Positions 46,423 through 53,974 of a stretch of 64,000 bases of DNA are shown one piece after another. The notes under the pieces are model-generated. The model saw only the letters and a list, made by a program, of their open reading frames with translations, was not told where the DNA came from and did no database searches. Both the position numbers and the translations under genes were made by a program. Numbering within the stretch: position 1 is the stretch's first letter; every line of letters begins with the position of its first letter. The DNA is taken from positions 248,001 to 312,000 of the forward strand of contig NZ_CP102173.1 of NCBI RefSeq assembly GCF_024584515.1, read 5' to 3'. The stretch comes from Aeromicrobium wangtongii (lineage in GTDB: Bacteria > Actinomycetota > Actinomycetes > Propionibacteriales > Nocardioidaceae).

Positions 46423-47936
46423 CCCGTGCTCGCACCCCGCTGCTGATCGGACTGGTCGTGGCCCTGCTGCTCGGGCTGGTGGTCTACGCCGCCTACGCCA
46501 CCCGCGCAGCCGACTTCGACGCACCGTCCCCGCTGGACGCCGCCGCACCGCAAGGCCTGGAGAAGTTCTACACCCAGGACCTGGACTGGTCCGAGTGCGG
46601 CCGAGCGCACTGCGCGTGGGTCACGGTGCCGATCGACTACGCCGATCCCGACGGCCCCACCACCAGAGTGCGGATGGCCCTCTACCCGGCCACGGGGGAG
46701 TCGAAGCGCTCCGTGTTCGTCAACCCCGGTGGCCCCGGAGGGTCGGCGATCGACTTCGCCGGCACGATGGCCGGATCGCTGGGTGGCGACGTCCGCGAGC
46801 ACGCCGATGTCGTGGGTGTCGACCCACGTGGTGTCGGGCTCAGCACGCCCCTGACCTGTTTGTCAGACCGGGACTTCGACGCCTACACCGCCAGCGACCC
46901 GGACCCCGATGACGCGCAGGAGATCGCGGCGCAGCGCAAGGGCTTCACCGAGCTCGGCGAGGCCTGTGTCGACGGTTCGGGCGACCTGGCCGCCCACGTG
47001 TCGACCGTCGAGGCCGCCCGTGACATGGATGTCGTGCGGGCCCTGCTCGGACGCAAGAAGCTCGACTGGTTCGGTGCCTCCTACGGCACCGAGCTCGGGG
47101 CGGTCTACGCCGAGCTGTTCCCCGATCGCGTCGGGCGCATGGTGCTGGACGGCGCGGTCGACCCGACGCTGGACAGCGTCGAGTCCAGCTTCGGCCAGGC
47201 CACGGGTTTCCAGCGCGCGTTGCAGGCCTATGCCGAGGACTGCGTCGCCCGCGACGACTGCCCCCTGGGCGATGACGCCGACGCCGGGGTCGCCAAGATC
47301 GCCGATCTCATGGATCAGCTCGACGCCAAGCCGCTGCCCGGTGACGGCAAGCGGCAGCTGACCGAGGGGCTGGCCTTCTACGGCATCGCCGTCACGCTGT
47401 ACGAGAAGGAGGCCTGGCCGACGTTGACGCAGGCCCTCCGGGCGGCGTTCAACGGTGACGGCAAGATCCTGGTCGCCCTGTCGGACATCTACTTCGGCCG
47501 TCAGGACGACGGCACCTACGAGTCCAACCAGGGCCAGGTCATCAGCGCGGTCAACTGCCTGGACACCCCGGAAGGGCTCACCGAGGCCGATGTCGAGGCG
47601 CAGATCCCGCGGTTCGTCGCCGCGTCACCGGTGTTCGGCCGGGCGCTCGCCTGGGGAGCACTCGGCTGCTCCGACTGGCCGATCGAGGCGACCAGCCCGC
47701 TGCCGGAGATCGACGGCAAGGGCGCGCCGCCCATCGTCGTGGTCGGCACGACCCGCGACCCGGCCACGCCCTACGAGTCGGCGAAGGCCCTCGCCTCCCA
47801 GCTGGACTCGGCCGTGCTGCTGACCCGCGACGGTGACGGCCACACCGCCTACCTGTCCGGCAACGCCTGCATCACCAAGGCGATCGATCGCTACCTGGCC
47901 GACGGCACCGTCCCCAAGGACGGCACCCGCTGCTGA
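46419..47936 (+). CDS. Exported alpha/beta hydrolase with TAP-like C-terminus
   Basis: 505 residues. Uncleaved or cleaved N-terminal signal/anchor (about 7-27). Catalytic elements: oxyanion NPGGPGGS (102-109), nucleophile GASYG (S221), acid in TRDPATP, histidine in DGDGHTAYL. The TAP C-terminal domain is typical of Streptomyces tripeptidyl aminopeptidases and mycobacterial Hip1/CaeA relatives. Several cysteines imply disulfides outside the cell. Likely an extracellular peptidase. Start GTG overlaps holB. Confidence 0.9.
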   Translation: MTRARTPLLIGLVVALLLGLVVYAAYATRAADFDAPSPLDAAAPQGLEKFYTQDLDWSECGRAHCAWVTVPIDYADPDGPTTRVRMALYPATGESKRSVFVNPGGPGGSAIDFAGTMAGSLGGDVREHADVVGVDPRGVGLSTPLTCLSDRDFDAYTASDPDPDDAQEIAAQRKGFTELGEACVDGSGDLAAHVSTVEAARDMDVVRALLGRKKLDWFGASYGTELGAVYAELFPDRVGRMVLDGAVDPTLDSVESSFGQATGFQRALQAYAEDCVARDDCPLGDDADAGVAKIADLMDQLDAKPLPGDGKRQLTEGLAFYGIAVTLYEKEAWPTLTQALRAAFNGDGKILVALSDIYFGRQDDGTYESNQGQVISAVNCLDTPEGLTEADVEAQIPRFVAASPVFGRALAWGALGCSDWPIEATSPLPEIDGKGAPPIVVVGTTRDPATPYESAKALASQLDSAVLLTRDGDGHTAYLSGNACITKAIDRYLADGTVPKDGTRC

Positions 47937-47954
47937 TCGCGCGGCGGCGGGTCT

Positions 47955-48008
47955 ACCGATCTTTCTGCGTTCCTGCAGCCAGGACGACCGAAAGGACGAA
48001 AGATCGGT
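47955..48008. terminator. Hairpin between convergent hydrolase and chorismate mutase genes
   Basis: Perfect 11-bp arms ACCGATCTTTC (47955-47965) and GAAAGATCGGT (47998-48008) around a smaller TCCTG/CAGGA stem. Lies between two convergent stops, so probably a bidirectional terminator; no T-tract. Confidence 0.55.
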
Positions 48009-48016
48009 CCACGGGG

Positions 48017-48304
48017 TCAGGCGCGGGCGTTCTCGTGGTGGTGGATGACCTCGGCGATGATGAAGTTCAAGAACTTCTCGGCGAACTCCGGGTCGAGATC
48101 GGCATCGATGGCCAGCGCCTTGAGCCGGGTGATCTGACGTTCCTCGCGCTCAGGATCGGCCGGCGGCAGGTCGTGCTCGGCCTTCAGCCGGCCCACGCGC
48201 TTGGTGTACTTGAAGCGCTCAGCGAGCACGTGGATGAGCGCGGCATCGATGTTGTCGATGCTGGCGCGGATCTCTTCCAGCTCGGCGCGGGTGGTGTCGG
48301 TCAC
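48017..48304 (-). CDS. Chorismate mutase (AroQ type)
   Basis: 95 residues, all helical. AroQ residues are visible: RAELEEIRASIDNIDAALI (helix 1 arginine), ERFKYTKRVGRLKAEHDLPPAD (active-site arginine/lysine) and REERQITRL. Converts chorismate to prephenate for Phe/Tyr. Mono-functional and leaderless: GTG 48304 follows TAGACT (48312-48317) by 7 nt. Small enough that it may need a DAHP-synthase partner for full activity, as in M. tuberculosis. Confidence 0.9.
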   Translation of the reverse strand: MTDTTRAELEEIRASIDNIDAALIHVLAERFKYTKRVGRLKAEHDLPPADPEREERQITRLKALAIDADLDPEFAEKFLNFIIAEVIHHHENARA

Positions 48305-48401
48305 GGGTGCGAGTCTACGATGACCGGCCCGGTGGAGGACCGCCGCGATCACCGGGTACAGTTTGTTCTCGGTTCGGCGGGCGATCCTCGTACGGACCTT
48401 G

Positions 48402-48477
48402 GCCGCCTTAGCTCAGTCGGTAGAGCGTTTCACTCGTAATGAAAAGGTCGTCGGTTCGATTCCGACAGGCGGCTCCA
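48402..48477 (+). tRNA. tRNA-Thr (anticodon CGT)
   Basis: Acceptor arms GCCGCCT (48402-48408) and AGGCGGC (48467-48473) pair perfectly. Anticodon loop CTCGTAA between TTTCA and TGAAA gives anticodon CGT (reads ACG). T arm GTCGG-TTCGATT-CCGAC. CCA is encoded (48475-48477). No integrase or duplicated 3' end nearby, so no sign of use as an attachment site. Confidence 0.96.
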
Positions 48478-48590
48478 CCTCAGGTCCGTGACCTGCAGCG
48501 ATGGGGATGGCAACGGCGCGGCAGCGTCGGCGGCTCGTTCGGCGAGGGGTGCAGCGCGCCCGGGCCCGGAATCTCTGTCAGACTCGTGGG

Positions 48591-49286
48591 ATGCACCGTG
48601 ACTACTCCGGAGACCAGTACGCCCGTATCGCGCGCGCCTTGAGCAATGAGCTCGGTGTCGCGCAGACGCACGATTCTGCGACCCGGACCGCCCTGCAGAT
48701 CGTCGAGGGGTGCGACCATGCCGGCATCTCGCTGGTGTCCAAGCGCGGCAAGATCACGACGGTGGGGCCGACCGACGACATCGCCGTCCGCGCCGATCAG
48801 CTGCAGTACGAGACCGGTGAGGGGCCGTGCCTGCAGTCCATCCGCGAGCAGGACACCGTCTACTCGCCCGATCTCTCCAGCGAGGAGCGGTGGCCGCGGT
48901 GGGCTCCGGAGGTCGCATCCTCACTCGGCATCCGCAGCGCCCTGAGCCTGCAGCTGTTCGTCGGTCCTGACGCCATGGGATGCCTGAACCTGTACGCCGA
49001 CGAGCCGCAGGCGTTCGGGCTGGACGACAGGGTGTCCGCGCACGCACTCGCCGCTCACATCGCGGTCGCGATGACGGCTGCGGCGGACCAGGCGAACATG
49101 GACTCCGCGCTGGTCAACCGGACGATGATCGGCCAGGCCGAGGGAATGCTGATGCAGGCGCTGCAGATCTCCGGCGACCAGGCCTTCGCCGCGATGGTTC
49201 GCATCTCGCAGCACCGCAACGTCAAGGTGAGTCGGGTGGCGGAGGAGATCGTCAAGAAGGGCATCCACCCCGATCTGTTCGACTGA
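48591..49286 (+). CDS. GAF and ANTAR domain regulator
   Basis: 231 residues. GAF domain (about 25-165) with YETGEGPCLQSIREQD, then a C-terminal ANTAR RNA-binding domain (about 170-230): ALVNRTMIGQAEGMLM and AFAAMVRISQHRNVKVSRVA. ANTAR proteins act as transcription antitermination factors by binding twin hexaloop hairpins. The ligand of the GAF domain is unknown. CAGACT 7 nt before ATG 48591 resembles the leaderless boxes used elsewhere. Confidence 0.9.
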   Translation: MHRDYSGDQYARIARALSNELGVAQTHDSATRTALQIVEGCDHAGISLVSKRGKITTVGPTDDIAVRADQLQYETGEGPCLQSIREQDTVYSPDLSSEERWPRWAPEVASSLGIRSALSLQLFVGPDAMGCLNLYADEPQAFGLDDRVSAHALAAHIAVAMTAAADQANMDSALVNRTMIGQAEGMLMQALQISGDQAFAAMVRISQHRNVKVSRVAEEIVKKGIHPDLFD

Positions 49287-49298
49287 CCCGGCGTGTTC

Positions 49299-50015
49299 TC
49301 AGGCCTCGGCGACGGCCCGGTAGGCCGCCAGCAGCTCGGGGACGCCGCCGCGCCACGGAGCGCCGTGACCGGGGACGACCCAGTCGACGTCCAGGCCCTC
49401 GAGGCGTGACAGCGATGCGGTGGCGGTGGCGGGGTCGTCGGTGAACGGTGCCGGCTGCGGTCCCTGGCTGCCGGTCAGCACATGACCGGTCGTGAGGCCG
49501 TCACCCACGAACACCGCCGCGACGGCAGGCACGTGGATCGCGATGCTGCCGGGGGAGTGGCCGGGCAGCCCGATGATCTCCGGAGCTCCGGGCAGGTCGA
49601 GCACCTGGCCGTCCGCGATCTCGCGCACCTGCTGGACGTGCTGCGTGCGCATCCCGCCCTTGCGGACCGAGTAGCCCAGGAAGCGCAGCAGCGGACCGAT
49701 CCGCAGGCCGCCCCAGGCGGGCTTGGTCGACTCCTCGCCGCGGGCCCGGGCCGCATCGGCCGCGTGCACGAAGACCGGAACGCCGCGCTCTCGGCGGAGC
49801 CGCTCGGCGAACCCGATGTGGTCGCTGTCGCCGTGGGTGAGGACCACGCCGCGGATGTCGGCGGTGGTCCGTCCGATCGCGGCGAGCTCGCGCTGTAGAT
49901 CACGCCAGTGACCCGGCAGGCCGGCGTCGATCACGGTGATGCCGTCGCCGGCGATCACGAGGTGGGCCGCCACGATGTCATTGCCGATGCGGCGAAGCTG
50001 CGGGGTGAGTTCCAT
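49299..50015 (-). CDS. Metallo-beta-lactamase fold hydrolase
   Basis: 238 residues. Metal ligands: THGDSDH (H61, D63, D65, H66; the second histidine of HxHxDH is an aspartate), LPGHSPGS, GDGLTTG and VPGHGAPW. Probably hydrolyses a small ester, lactone or thioester. Divergent from a TetR gene across 53 bp packed with palindromes, so it is the likely target of that regulator. Confidence 0.86.
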   Translation of the reverse strand: MELTPQLRRIGNDIVAAHLVIAGDGITVIDAGLPGHWRDLQRELAAIGRTTADIRGVVLTHGDSDHIGFAERLRRERGVPVFVHAADAARARGEESTKPAWGGLRIGPLLRFLGYSVRKGGMRTQHVQQVREIADGQVLDLPGAPEIIGLPGHSPGSIAIHVPAVAAVFVGDGLTTGHVLTGSQGPQPAPFTDDPATATASLSRLEGLDVDWVVPGHGAPWRGGVPELLAAYRAVAEA

Positions 50016-50062
50016 GATGGCTACGATACATAGCCATCATGGCTATGTCCAGTAGCTATACT
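50015..50062. promoter_or_regulatory. Overlapping TetR operators and leaderless promoter
   Basis: TGATGGCTA (50015-50023), 7-bp spacer, TAGCCATCA (50031-50039); overlapping it CATAGCCAT-C-ATGGCTATG (50029-50047). Both share the GGCTA/TAGCC half-site. TATACT (50057-50062) lies 6 nt before the TetR ATG at 50069. The first palindrome begins within the MBL start codon. Confidence 0.7.
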
Positions 50063-50068
50063 CGGCTC

Positions 50069-50698
50069 ATGCCTACCCCTGACCGCACCTCCCTGCCCGC
50101 GATCGTCGCCGCCGGCGAGGCGATCCTGGACGCCGATGGTCTCGCGGCCGTGACCATGGCGGCCGTGGCGCAACGTGTCGGCGTGCGTCCGCCCTCGCTC
50201 TACAAGCGGGTGAGCAGTTGCGACGAGCTGATCGGCCTGATCGCGCAGGCGGCTGCCGGCGATCTGGGTGCCCGGCTCGCAGCGGTGGGGCCCGCCGCCC
50301 CGCGCGGCCGGCTGGAGGAGCTGGCCGTCGTGGTGCGGGAGTTCGCCCGGGCGCGGCCCGCGGCGTACCGCCTGGTGTTCACCGCCGGCGGGGAGGGGGT
50401 GGGCCTGTCGCGCGATGTGCTGCGCGACACGAGCGCCCCGCTGTTCGAGGTGGTGGCCGAGCTCGCCGGTCCCGCCCACGCTCTCGAGGCGGCGCGCACC
50501 GTCACCGCATGGGTCACCGGCTTCATCGCGATGGAGCTGGGAGGCGAGTTCCAGCTCGGCGGTGAGATCGACGCGGCCTTCGACTACGGGATCGACCGCA
50601 TCGCCGATGCGATCACCGGTGGAGGTCAGGAGCCGGCGGGCGCCCCGGCGGCCAGTGTCGCGGCGAGGCCCTCGAGCGATCCGGGGACGACCGCGTAG
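50069..50698 (+). CDS. TetR-family regulator
   Basis: 209 residues. Helix-turn-helix VTMAAVAQRVGVRPPSLYKRV (about 28-48), then a TetR_C_33/WHG-like ligand domain. ATG 50069 is favoured over 50039 because it stands 6 nt after TATACT. Two overlapping palindromes upstream are likely autoregulatory operators also covering the divergent hydrolase gene. The 3' end overlaps arsR on the other strand by 73 bp. Ligand unknown. Confidence 0.85.
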   Translation: MPTPDRTSLPAIVAAGEAILDADGLAAVTMAAVAQRVGVRPPSLYKRVSSCDELIGLIAQAAAGDLGARLAAVGPAAPRGRLEELAVVVREFARARPAAYRLVFTAGGEGVGLSRDVLRDTSAPLFEVVAELAGPAHALEAARTVTAWVTGFIAMELGGEFQLGGEIDAAFDYGIDRIADAITGGGQEPAGAPAASVAARPSSDPGTTA

Positions 50699-50982
50699 TA
50701 GCTCCAGATGCCGCGCTTGGTGCGGCTCAGCAGCCCGGCGTCGACCAGGATCTTGAGGTGGTGGCTGACGGTGGGCTGGCTGAGGCCGACCGGCTCGGTC
50801 AGGTCGCAGACGCACGCCTCGGCGCCGTCGTGCGCGGCGACCATCGACAACAGGCGTACGCGGGTGGGATCGCCGAGGGCCTTGAACCTGGCCGCGAGCG
50901 CGATGGCATCGGCCGCCGAGATGGCCTCGGACACCAGGGGCGCGCAGCACGCGCTGAGCTCGTTCTGCAGGGATGTCGCCAT
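50626..50982 (-). CDS. arsR: Arsenic-responsive repressor ArsR
   Basis: 118 residues. Winged helix with LSQPTVSHHLKILVDAGLL. Cysteines C12, C13 near the N-terminus and C57, C59 (ACVCDL) just before the recognition helix make a plausible As(III) site, as in ArsR types with distributed thiols. Divergent from acr3 across two operator-like repeats. Its 3' end overlaps the convergent TetR gene. Confidence 0.92.
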   Translation of the reverse strand: MATSLQNELSACCAPLVSEAISAADAIALAARFKALGDPTRVRLLSMVAAHDGAEACVCDLTEPVGLSQPTVSHHLKILVDAGLLSRTKRGIWSYYAVVPGSLEGLAATLAAGAPAGS

Positions 50983-51002
50983 GGCGCCACCCTAGACCAC
51001 TC

Positions 51003-51053
51003 ATTGACATCCGTCGATGGGTTGCTACGCTCGCCCCATTGACAATCTTCGAT
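51003..51053. promoter_or_regulatory. Two ArsR operator-like repeats and the acr3 promoter
   Basis: ATTGACATCCGTCGAT (51003-51018) and ATTGACAATCTTCGAT (51038-51053) share ATTGA-N6-TCGAT, the imperfect dyad typical of ArsR/SmtB sites. The first copy contains a -35 TTGACA (51004-51009) spaced 16 bp from TACGCT (51026-51031); the second lies just downstream of the expected transcript start, so repression of both promoter and early transcription is possible. Confidence 0.7.
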
Positions 51054-51061
51054 GGGATGAC

Positions 51062-52138
51062 GTGGTGACGACTCACGAGGAGCAGGTCGTTCCGGCTCGG
51101 CTCTCGACACTGGACCGCTTCCTGCCGGTCTGGATCCTGGCCGCGATGGCGGCCGGGCTGCTGCTGGGACGCCTGTGGCCGGGGGTCGCCGACGTCCTGG
51201 ACGCCGCCACGATCGGATCGGTCTCGCTGCCGATCGCGGTGGGCCTGCTGGTCATGATGTACCCGGTGCTGGCGAAGGTCCGTTACGACGAGAGCCGCCG
51301 CGTGCTGGCCGACCGCCGCCTGCTGGCCGCCTCGGTCGTCCTGAACTGGGTCGTCGGCCCCGCGTTGATGTTCGCGCTGGCGTGGCTGCTGCTGCCCGAT
51401 CTGCCCGAGCTGCGCACCGGGCTGATCATCGTCGGGCTCGCCCGCTGCATCGCCATGGTGCTGATCTGGAACGACCTGGCCTGCGGCGACCGGGAGGCCG
51501 CAGCGGTGCTCGTCGCGGTCAACAGCGTCTTCCAGGTGCTCGCCTTCGGGTTGCTCGGCTGGTTCTACCTGCAGGTGCTGCCCGGCTGGCTGGGCCTGTC
51601 CACGACCAGCGCCGAGTTCTCGGTGGTCACCATCACCGTCAGCGTGCTGGTGTTCCTCGGCATCCCGCTCGTCGCGGGCTACGCGACCCGCACGGTCGGC
51701 GAGCGCCGGTGGGGCCGCGAGGCGTACGAGGCGAAGTTCCTGCCCCGCATCGGGCCGTGGGCGCTGTACGGGCTGCTGTTCACGATCGTGGTCCTGTTCG
51801 CGCTGCAGGGAGATGCTGTCACCAGCAGCCCTCTGGACGTCGTCCGGGTCGCGCTGCCGCTGCTGGTGTACTTCGTCGTGATGTTCGGTCTTGGCATGGG
51901 GGCCGGCCGGCTGCTCGCGCTCGGGTACCGACGATCGACGACGCTGGCGTTCACCGCAGCCGGCAACAACTTCGAGCTCGCGATCGCGGTGGCCATCGGC
52001 ACCTTCGGGGTCACCTCCGGCCAGGCGCTGGCCGGCGTCATCGGCCCCCTCATCGAGGTCCCCGTGCTCGTCGCCCTGGTCTACGTCGCCCTGTGGATGC
52101 GTCCGGCCTTCACCCGTTCCGAGAGGTCCCTCCGATGA
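51062..52138 (+). CDS. acr3: Arsenite efflux transporter, ACR3 family
   Basis: 358 residues, ten hydrophobic segments. ACR3 markers: VGLLVMMYPVLAKVRYDE, the transport cysteine in LIWNDLACGDREAAAVLVA and GNNFELAIAVAIGTFG. Extrudes arsenite using proton motive force. Start at GTG 51062 (tandem GTG at 51065). ATGA overlap with arsC. Confidence 0.95.
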   Translation: MVTTHEEQVVPARLSTLDRFLPVWILAAMAAGLLLGRLWPGVADVLDAATIGSVSLPIAVGLLVMMYPVLAKVRYDESRRVLADRRLLAASVVLNWVVGPALMFALAWLLLPDLPELRTGLIIVGLARCIAMVLIWNDLACGDREAAAVLVAVNSVFQVLAFGLLGWFYLQVLPGWLGLSTTSAEFSVVTITVSVLVFLGIPLVAGYATRTVGERRWGREAYEAKFLPRIGPWALYGLLFTIVVLFALQGDAVTSSPLDVVRVALPLLVYFVVMFGLGMGAGRLLALGYRRSTTLAFTAAGNNFELAIAVAIGTFGVTSGQALAGVIGPLIEVPVLVALVYVALWMRPAFTRSERSLR

Positions 52139-52551
52139 CCCAGCCCCACGACCGACCCTCCGTCCTGTTCGTGTGCGTGCACAACGCGGGCCGCTCCCAG
52201 ATGGCCGCAGGCTTCCTGCTCGAGCTGGCGGGTGACCGCATCGACGTCCGGTCGGCCGGCTCCCAGCCCGGAGCCGCGGTCAACCCCGTCGCCGTCGAGG
52301 CGATGGGCGAGGTCGGTATCGACATCTCCGGCGCGCACCCCAAGATCCTGACCGCAGACGCGGTCGAGGCATCCGATGTCGTCATCACGATGGGCTGCGG
52401 CGACGCGTGCCCGTACTTCCCCGGCAAGCGGTACGAGGACTGGGTGCTCGACGATCCCGCCGGGCAGGGCATCGAGGTCGTCCGACGGGTCCGGGACGAC
52501 ATCCGCGAACGCGTCGAGACCCTGATCCGATCCCTCACCACGAAGGACTGA
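52135..52551 (+). CDS. arsC: Arsenate reductase (LMW-phosphatase type)
   Basis: 138 residues. P-loop VCVHNAGRSQMA contains the nucleophilic cysteine; further MGCGDACPYFPGKRYEDW adds two cysteines (CxxxC) that could give a thioredoxin-type relay, though actinobacterial relatives can use mycothiol. Reduces arsenate to arsenite for Acr3. Coupled to acr3 and 5 bp before the flavoprotein gene. Confidence 0.93.
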   Translation: MTQPHDRPSVLFVCVHNAGRSQMAAGFLLELAGDRIDVRSAGSQPGAAVNPVAVEAMGEVGIDISGAHPKILTADAVEASDVVITMGCGDACPYFPGKRYEDWVLDDPAGQGIEVVRRVRDDIRERVETLIRSLTTKD

Positions 52552-52556
52552 GCACC

Positions 52557-53894
52557 ATGACCGACTCCACAGACCTGCCCGTCGTCGTGATCGGCGCCGG
52601 CCCGATCGGGCTGGCCGCCGCGGCGAACCTCGCGACCTACGGGGTCGACGCGATCGTGCTGGAGTCCGGTGAGCGCCCCGGCGCCGCCGTCGCCCAGTGG
52701 GGCCACGTGCAGCTGTTCTCGCCCTGGTCCGAGCTCGTCGACCCCCGCGCCCGCCGCATCCTCGAGGACGCCGGATGGGTCGCGCCGGACGCCGACACGG
52801 TGCCCACCGGCGCCGACTGGGTGGCCGGCTACCTGGAGCCGCTGGCAGCGGTCCTCGGCAACGTCTCGTGCTCCCACCGGGTCACCGCGGTCACCAAGTC
52901 CGGCCGCGACCTCTTGGTCGACGACGACCGCGACGCGACCCCCTTCGTCGTCCACGTCACGACCCCGGACGGGCCGCAGCGGATGCTCGCCCGTGCCGTC
53001 GTCGACGCCTCGGGCACCTGGCACGGGACCAACCCCCTGGGCAGCGACGGCGTCCCGGCTGCCGGCGAGGTCGAGCACGCCGACCGGATCTCCTACCGGG
53101 TGCCCGACCTCGCCGACCCCGGGACCCGCGCGCGTTACGCCGGGCGGCACGTCGTGGTCGCCGGCACCGGCGCGTCCGCGAAGACCGCGATCGTCGCCCT
53201 GCGCGCGCTGGCCGAGACCGAGTCGACCACCATCACGTGGCTGATGCGCCGCGGCGACGTTCAGCCCGCATTCGGCGGCGAGGACGCCGACGAGCTGGCC
53301 GGGCGGGGAGCCCTCGGCACCAGCGCGCGGCGCGCGGTCGAGGACGGATCCGTCACGACGGTCACGGGCTTCCACGCCGTCGCGGTGGCCGCGTCGGGAG
53401 GCCGCCTGCGCGTAGAGTCCGCCGACGGCCGGTCGGTTGACGCCGTCGACGAGATCATCGCCCTCACGGGCTTCCGGCCGGACCTTGGCCTCCTGGGTGA
53501 GGTTCGCACCGATGTCGACCCTGTCCTGGGCGCGCCCCGCGATCTGGCCCCGCACATCGACCCGCGCTTCCACTCCTGTGGATCGGTGCAGCCGCACGGG
53601 GTCGACCTGCTGTCGCACCCGGAGCGGGACCTGTTCGTCGTCGGGATGAAGTCGTACGGCCGGGCCACCTCGTTCCTCGCGCTCACGGGATTCGAGCAGG
53701 TGCGATCGGTGGCCGCGCACCTGGCCGGTGACCACGAGGCAGCAGCCAAGGTCGATCTGGTCCTGCCGGAGACCGGGGTCTGCGGAGGCGCCGGCGACTT
53801 CGGAGCCGCAGCCGACAGCGGCTGCTGTGCCGCCCCGGAACCCCAGTCGCTCGGCCTCACGATCGGGGTCGGCCGTCCCGCTGAGTCATCCTGA
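52557..53894 (+). CDS. Flavin monooxygenase-like protein of the ars operon (ArsO-like)
   Basis: 445 residues. FAD-binding VVIGAGPIGLAAAANLA (9-25) and a second Rossmann motif VVVAGTGASAKTAIVALRAL. Active-site region WGHVQLFSPWSELVDP. The C-terminal 40 residues are unusual for the fold: GVCGGAGD and DSGCCAAPE add a cysteine and a vicinal Cys pair that could bind As(III) or act in electron transfer. Last gene of the ars operon. Substrate may be an organoarsenical or thiol; unknown. Confidence 0.82.
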   Translation: MTDSTDLPVVVIGAGPIGLAAAANLATYGVDAIVLESGERPGAAVAQWGHVQLFSPWSELVDPRARRILEDAGWVAPDADTVPTGADWVAGYLEPLAAVLGNVSCSHRVTAVTKSGRDLLVDDDRDATPFVVHVTTPDGPQRMLARAVVDASGTWHGTNPLGSDGVPAAGEVEHADRISYRVPDLADPGTRARYAGRHVVVAGTGASAKTAIVALRALAETESTTITWLMRRGDVQPAFGGEDADELAGRGALGTSARRAVEDGSVTTVTGFHAVAVAASGGRLRVESADGRSVDAVDEIIALTGFRPDLGLLGEVRTDVDPVLGAPRDLAPHIDPRFHSCGSVQPHGVDLLSHPERDLFVVGMKSYGRATSFLALTGFEQVRSVAAHLAGDHEAAAKVDLVLPETGVCGGAGDFGAAADSGCCAAPEPQSLGLTIGVGRPAESS

Positions 53895-53906
53895 CTCACC
53901 TGAGGG

Positions 53907-53924
53907 GGCGCGTGGTCACGCGCC
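53907..53924. terminator. Terminator hairpin between ars operon and GGDEF gene
   Basis: GGCGCGT-ggtc-ACGCGCC, 7-bp stem, preceded by the perfect dyad TGAGTCA-tcc-TGACTCA (53882-53898) around the end of the flavoprotein gene. Lies between convergent genes. Confidence 0.5.
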
Positions 53925-53974
53925 TCGTCCTCACGGACCGGCCCGACGAGCCGTGCCGCCCAGGGCGCGGTGGA

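Noticed and set aside
48402..48477. tRNA-Thr as an integration site
   Set aside because: No integrase, no direct repeat of the 3' end, and no composition change in the neighbouring genes.
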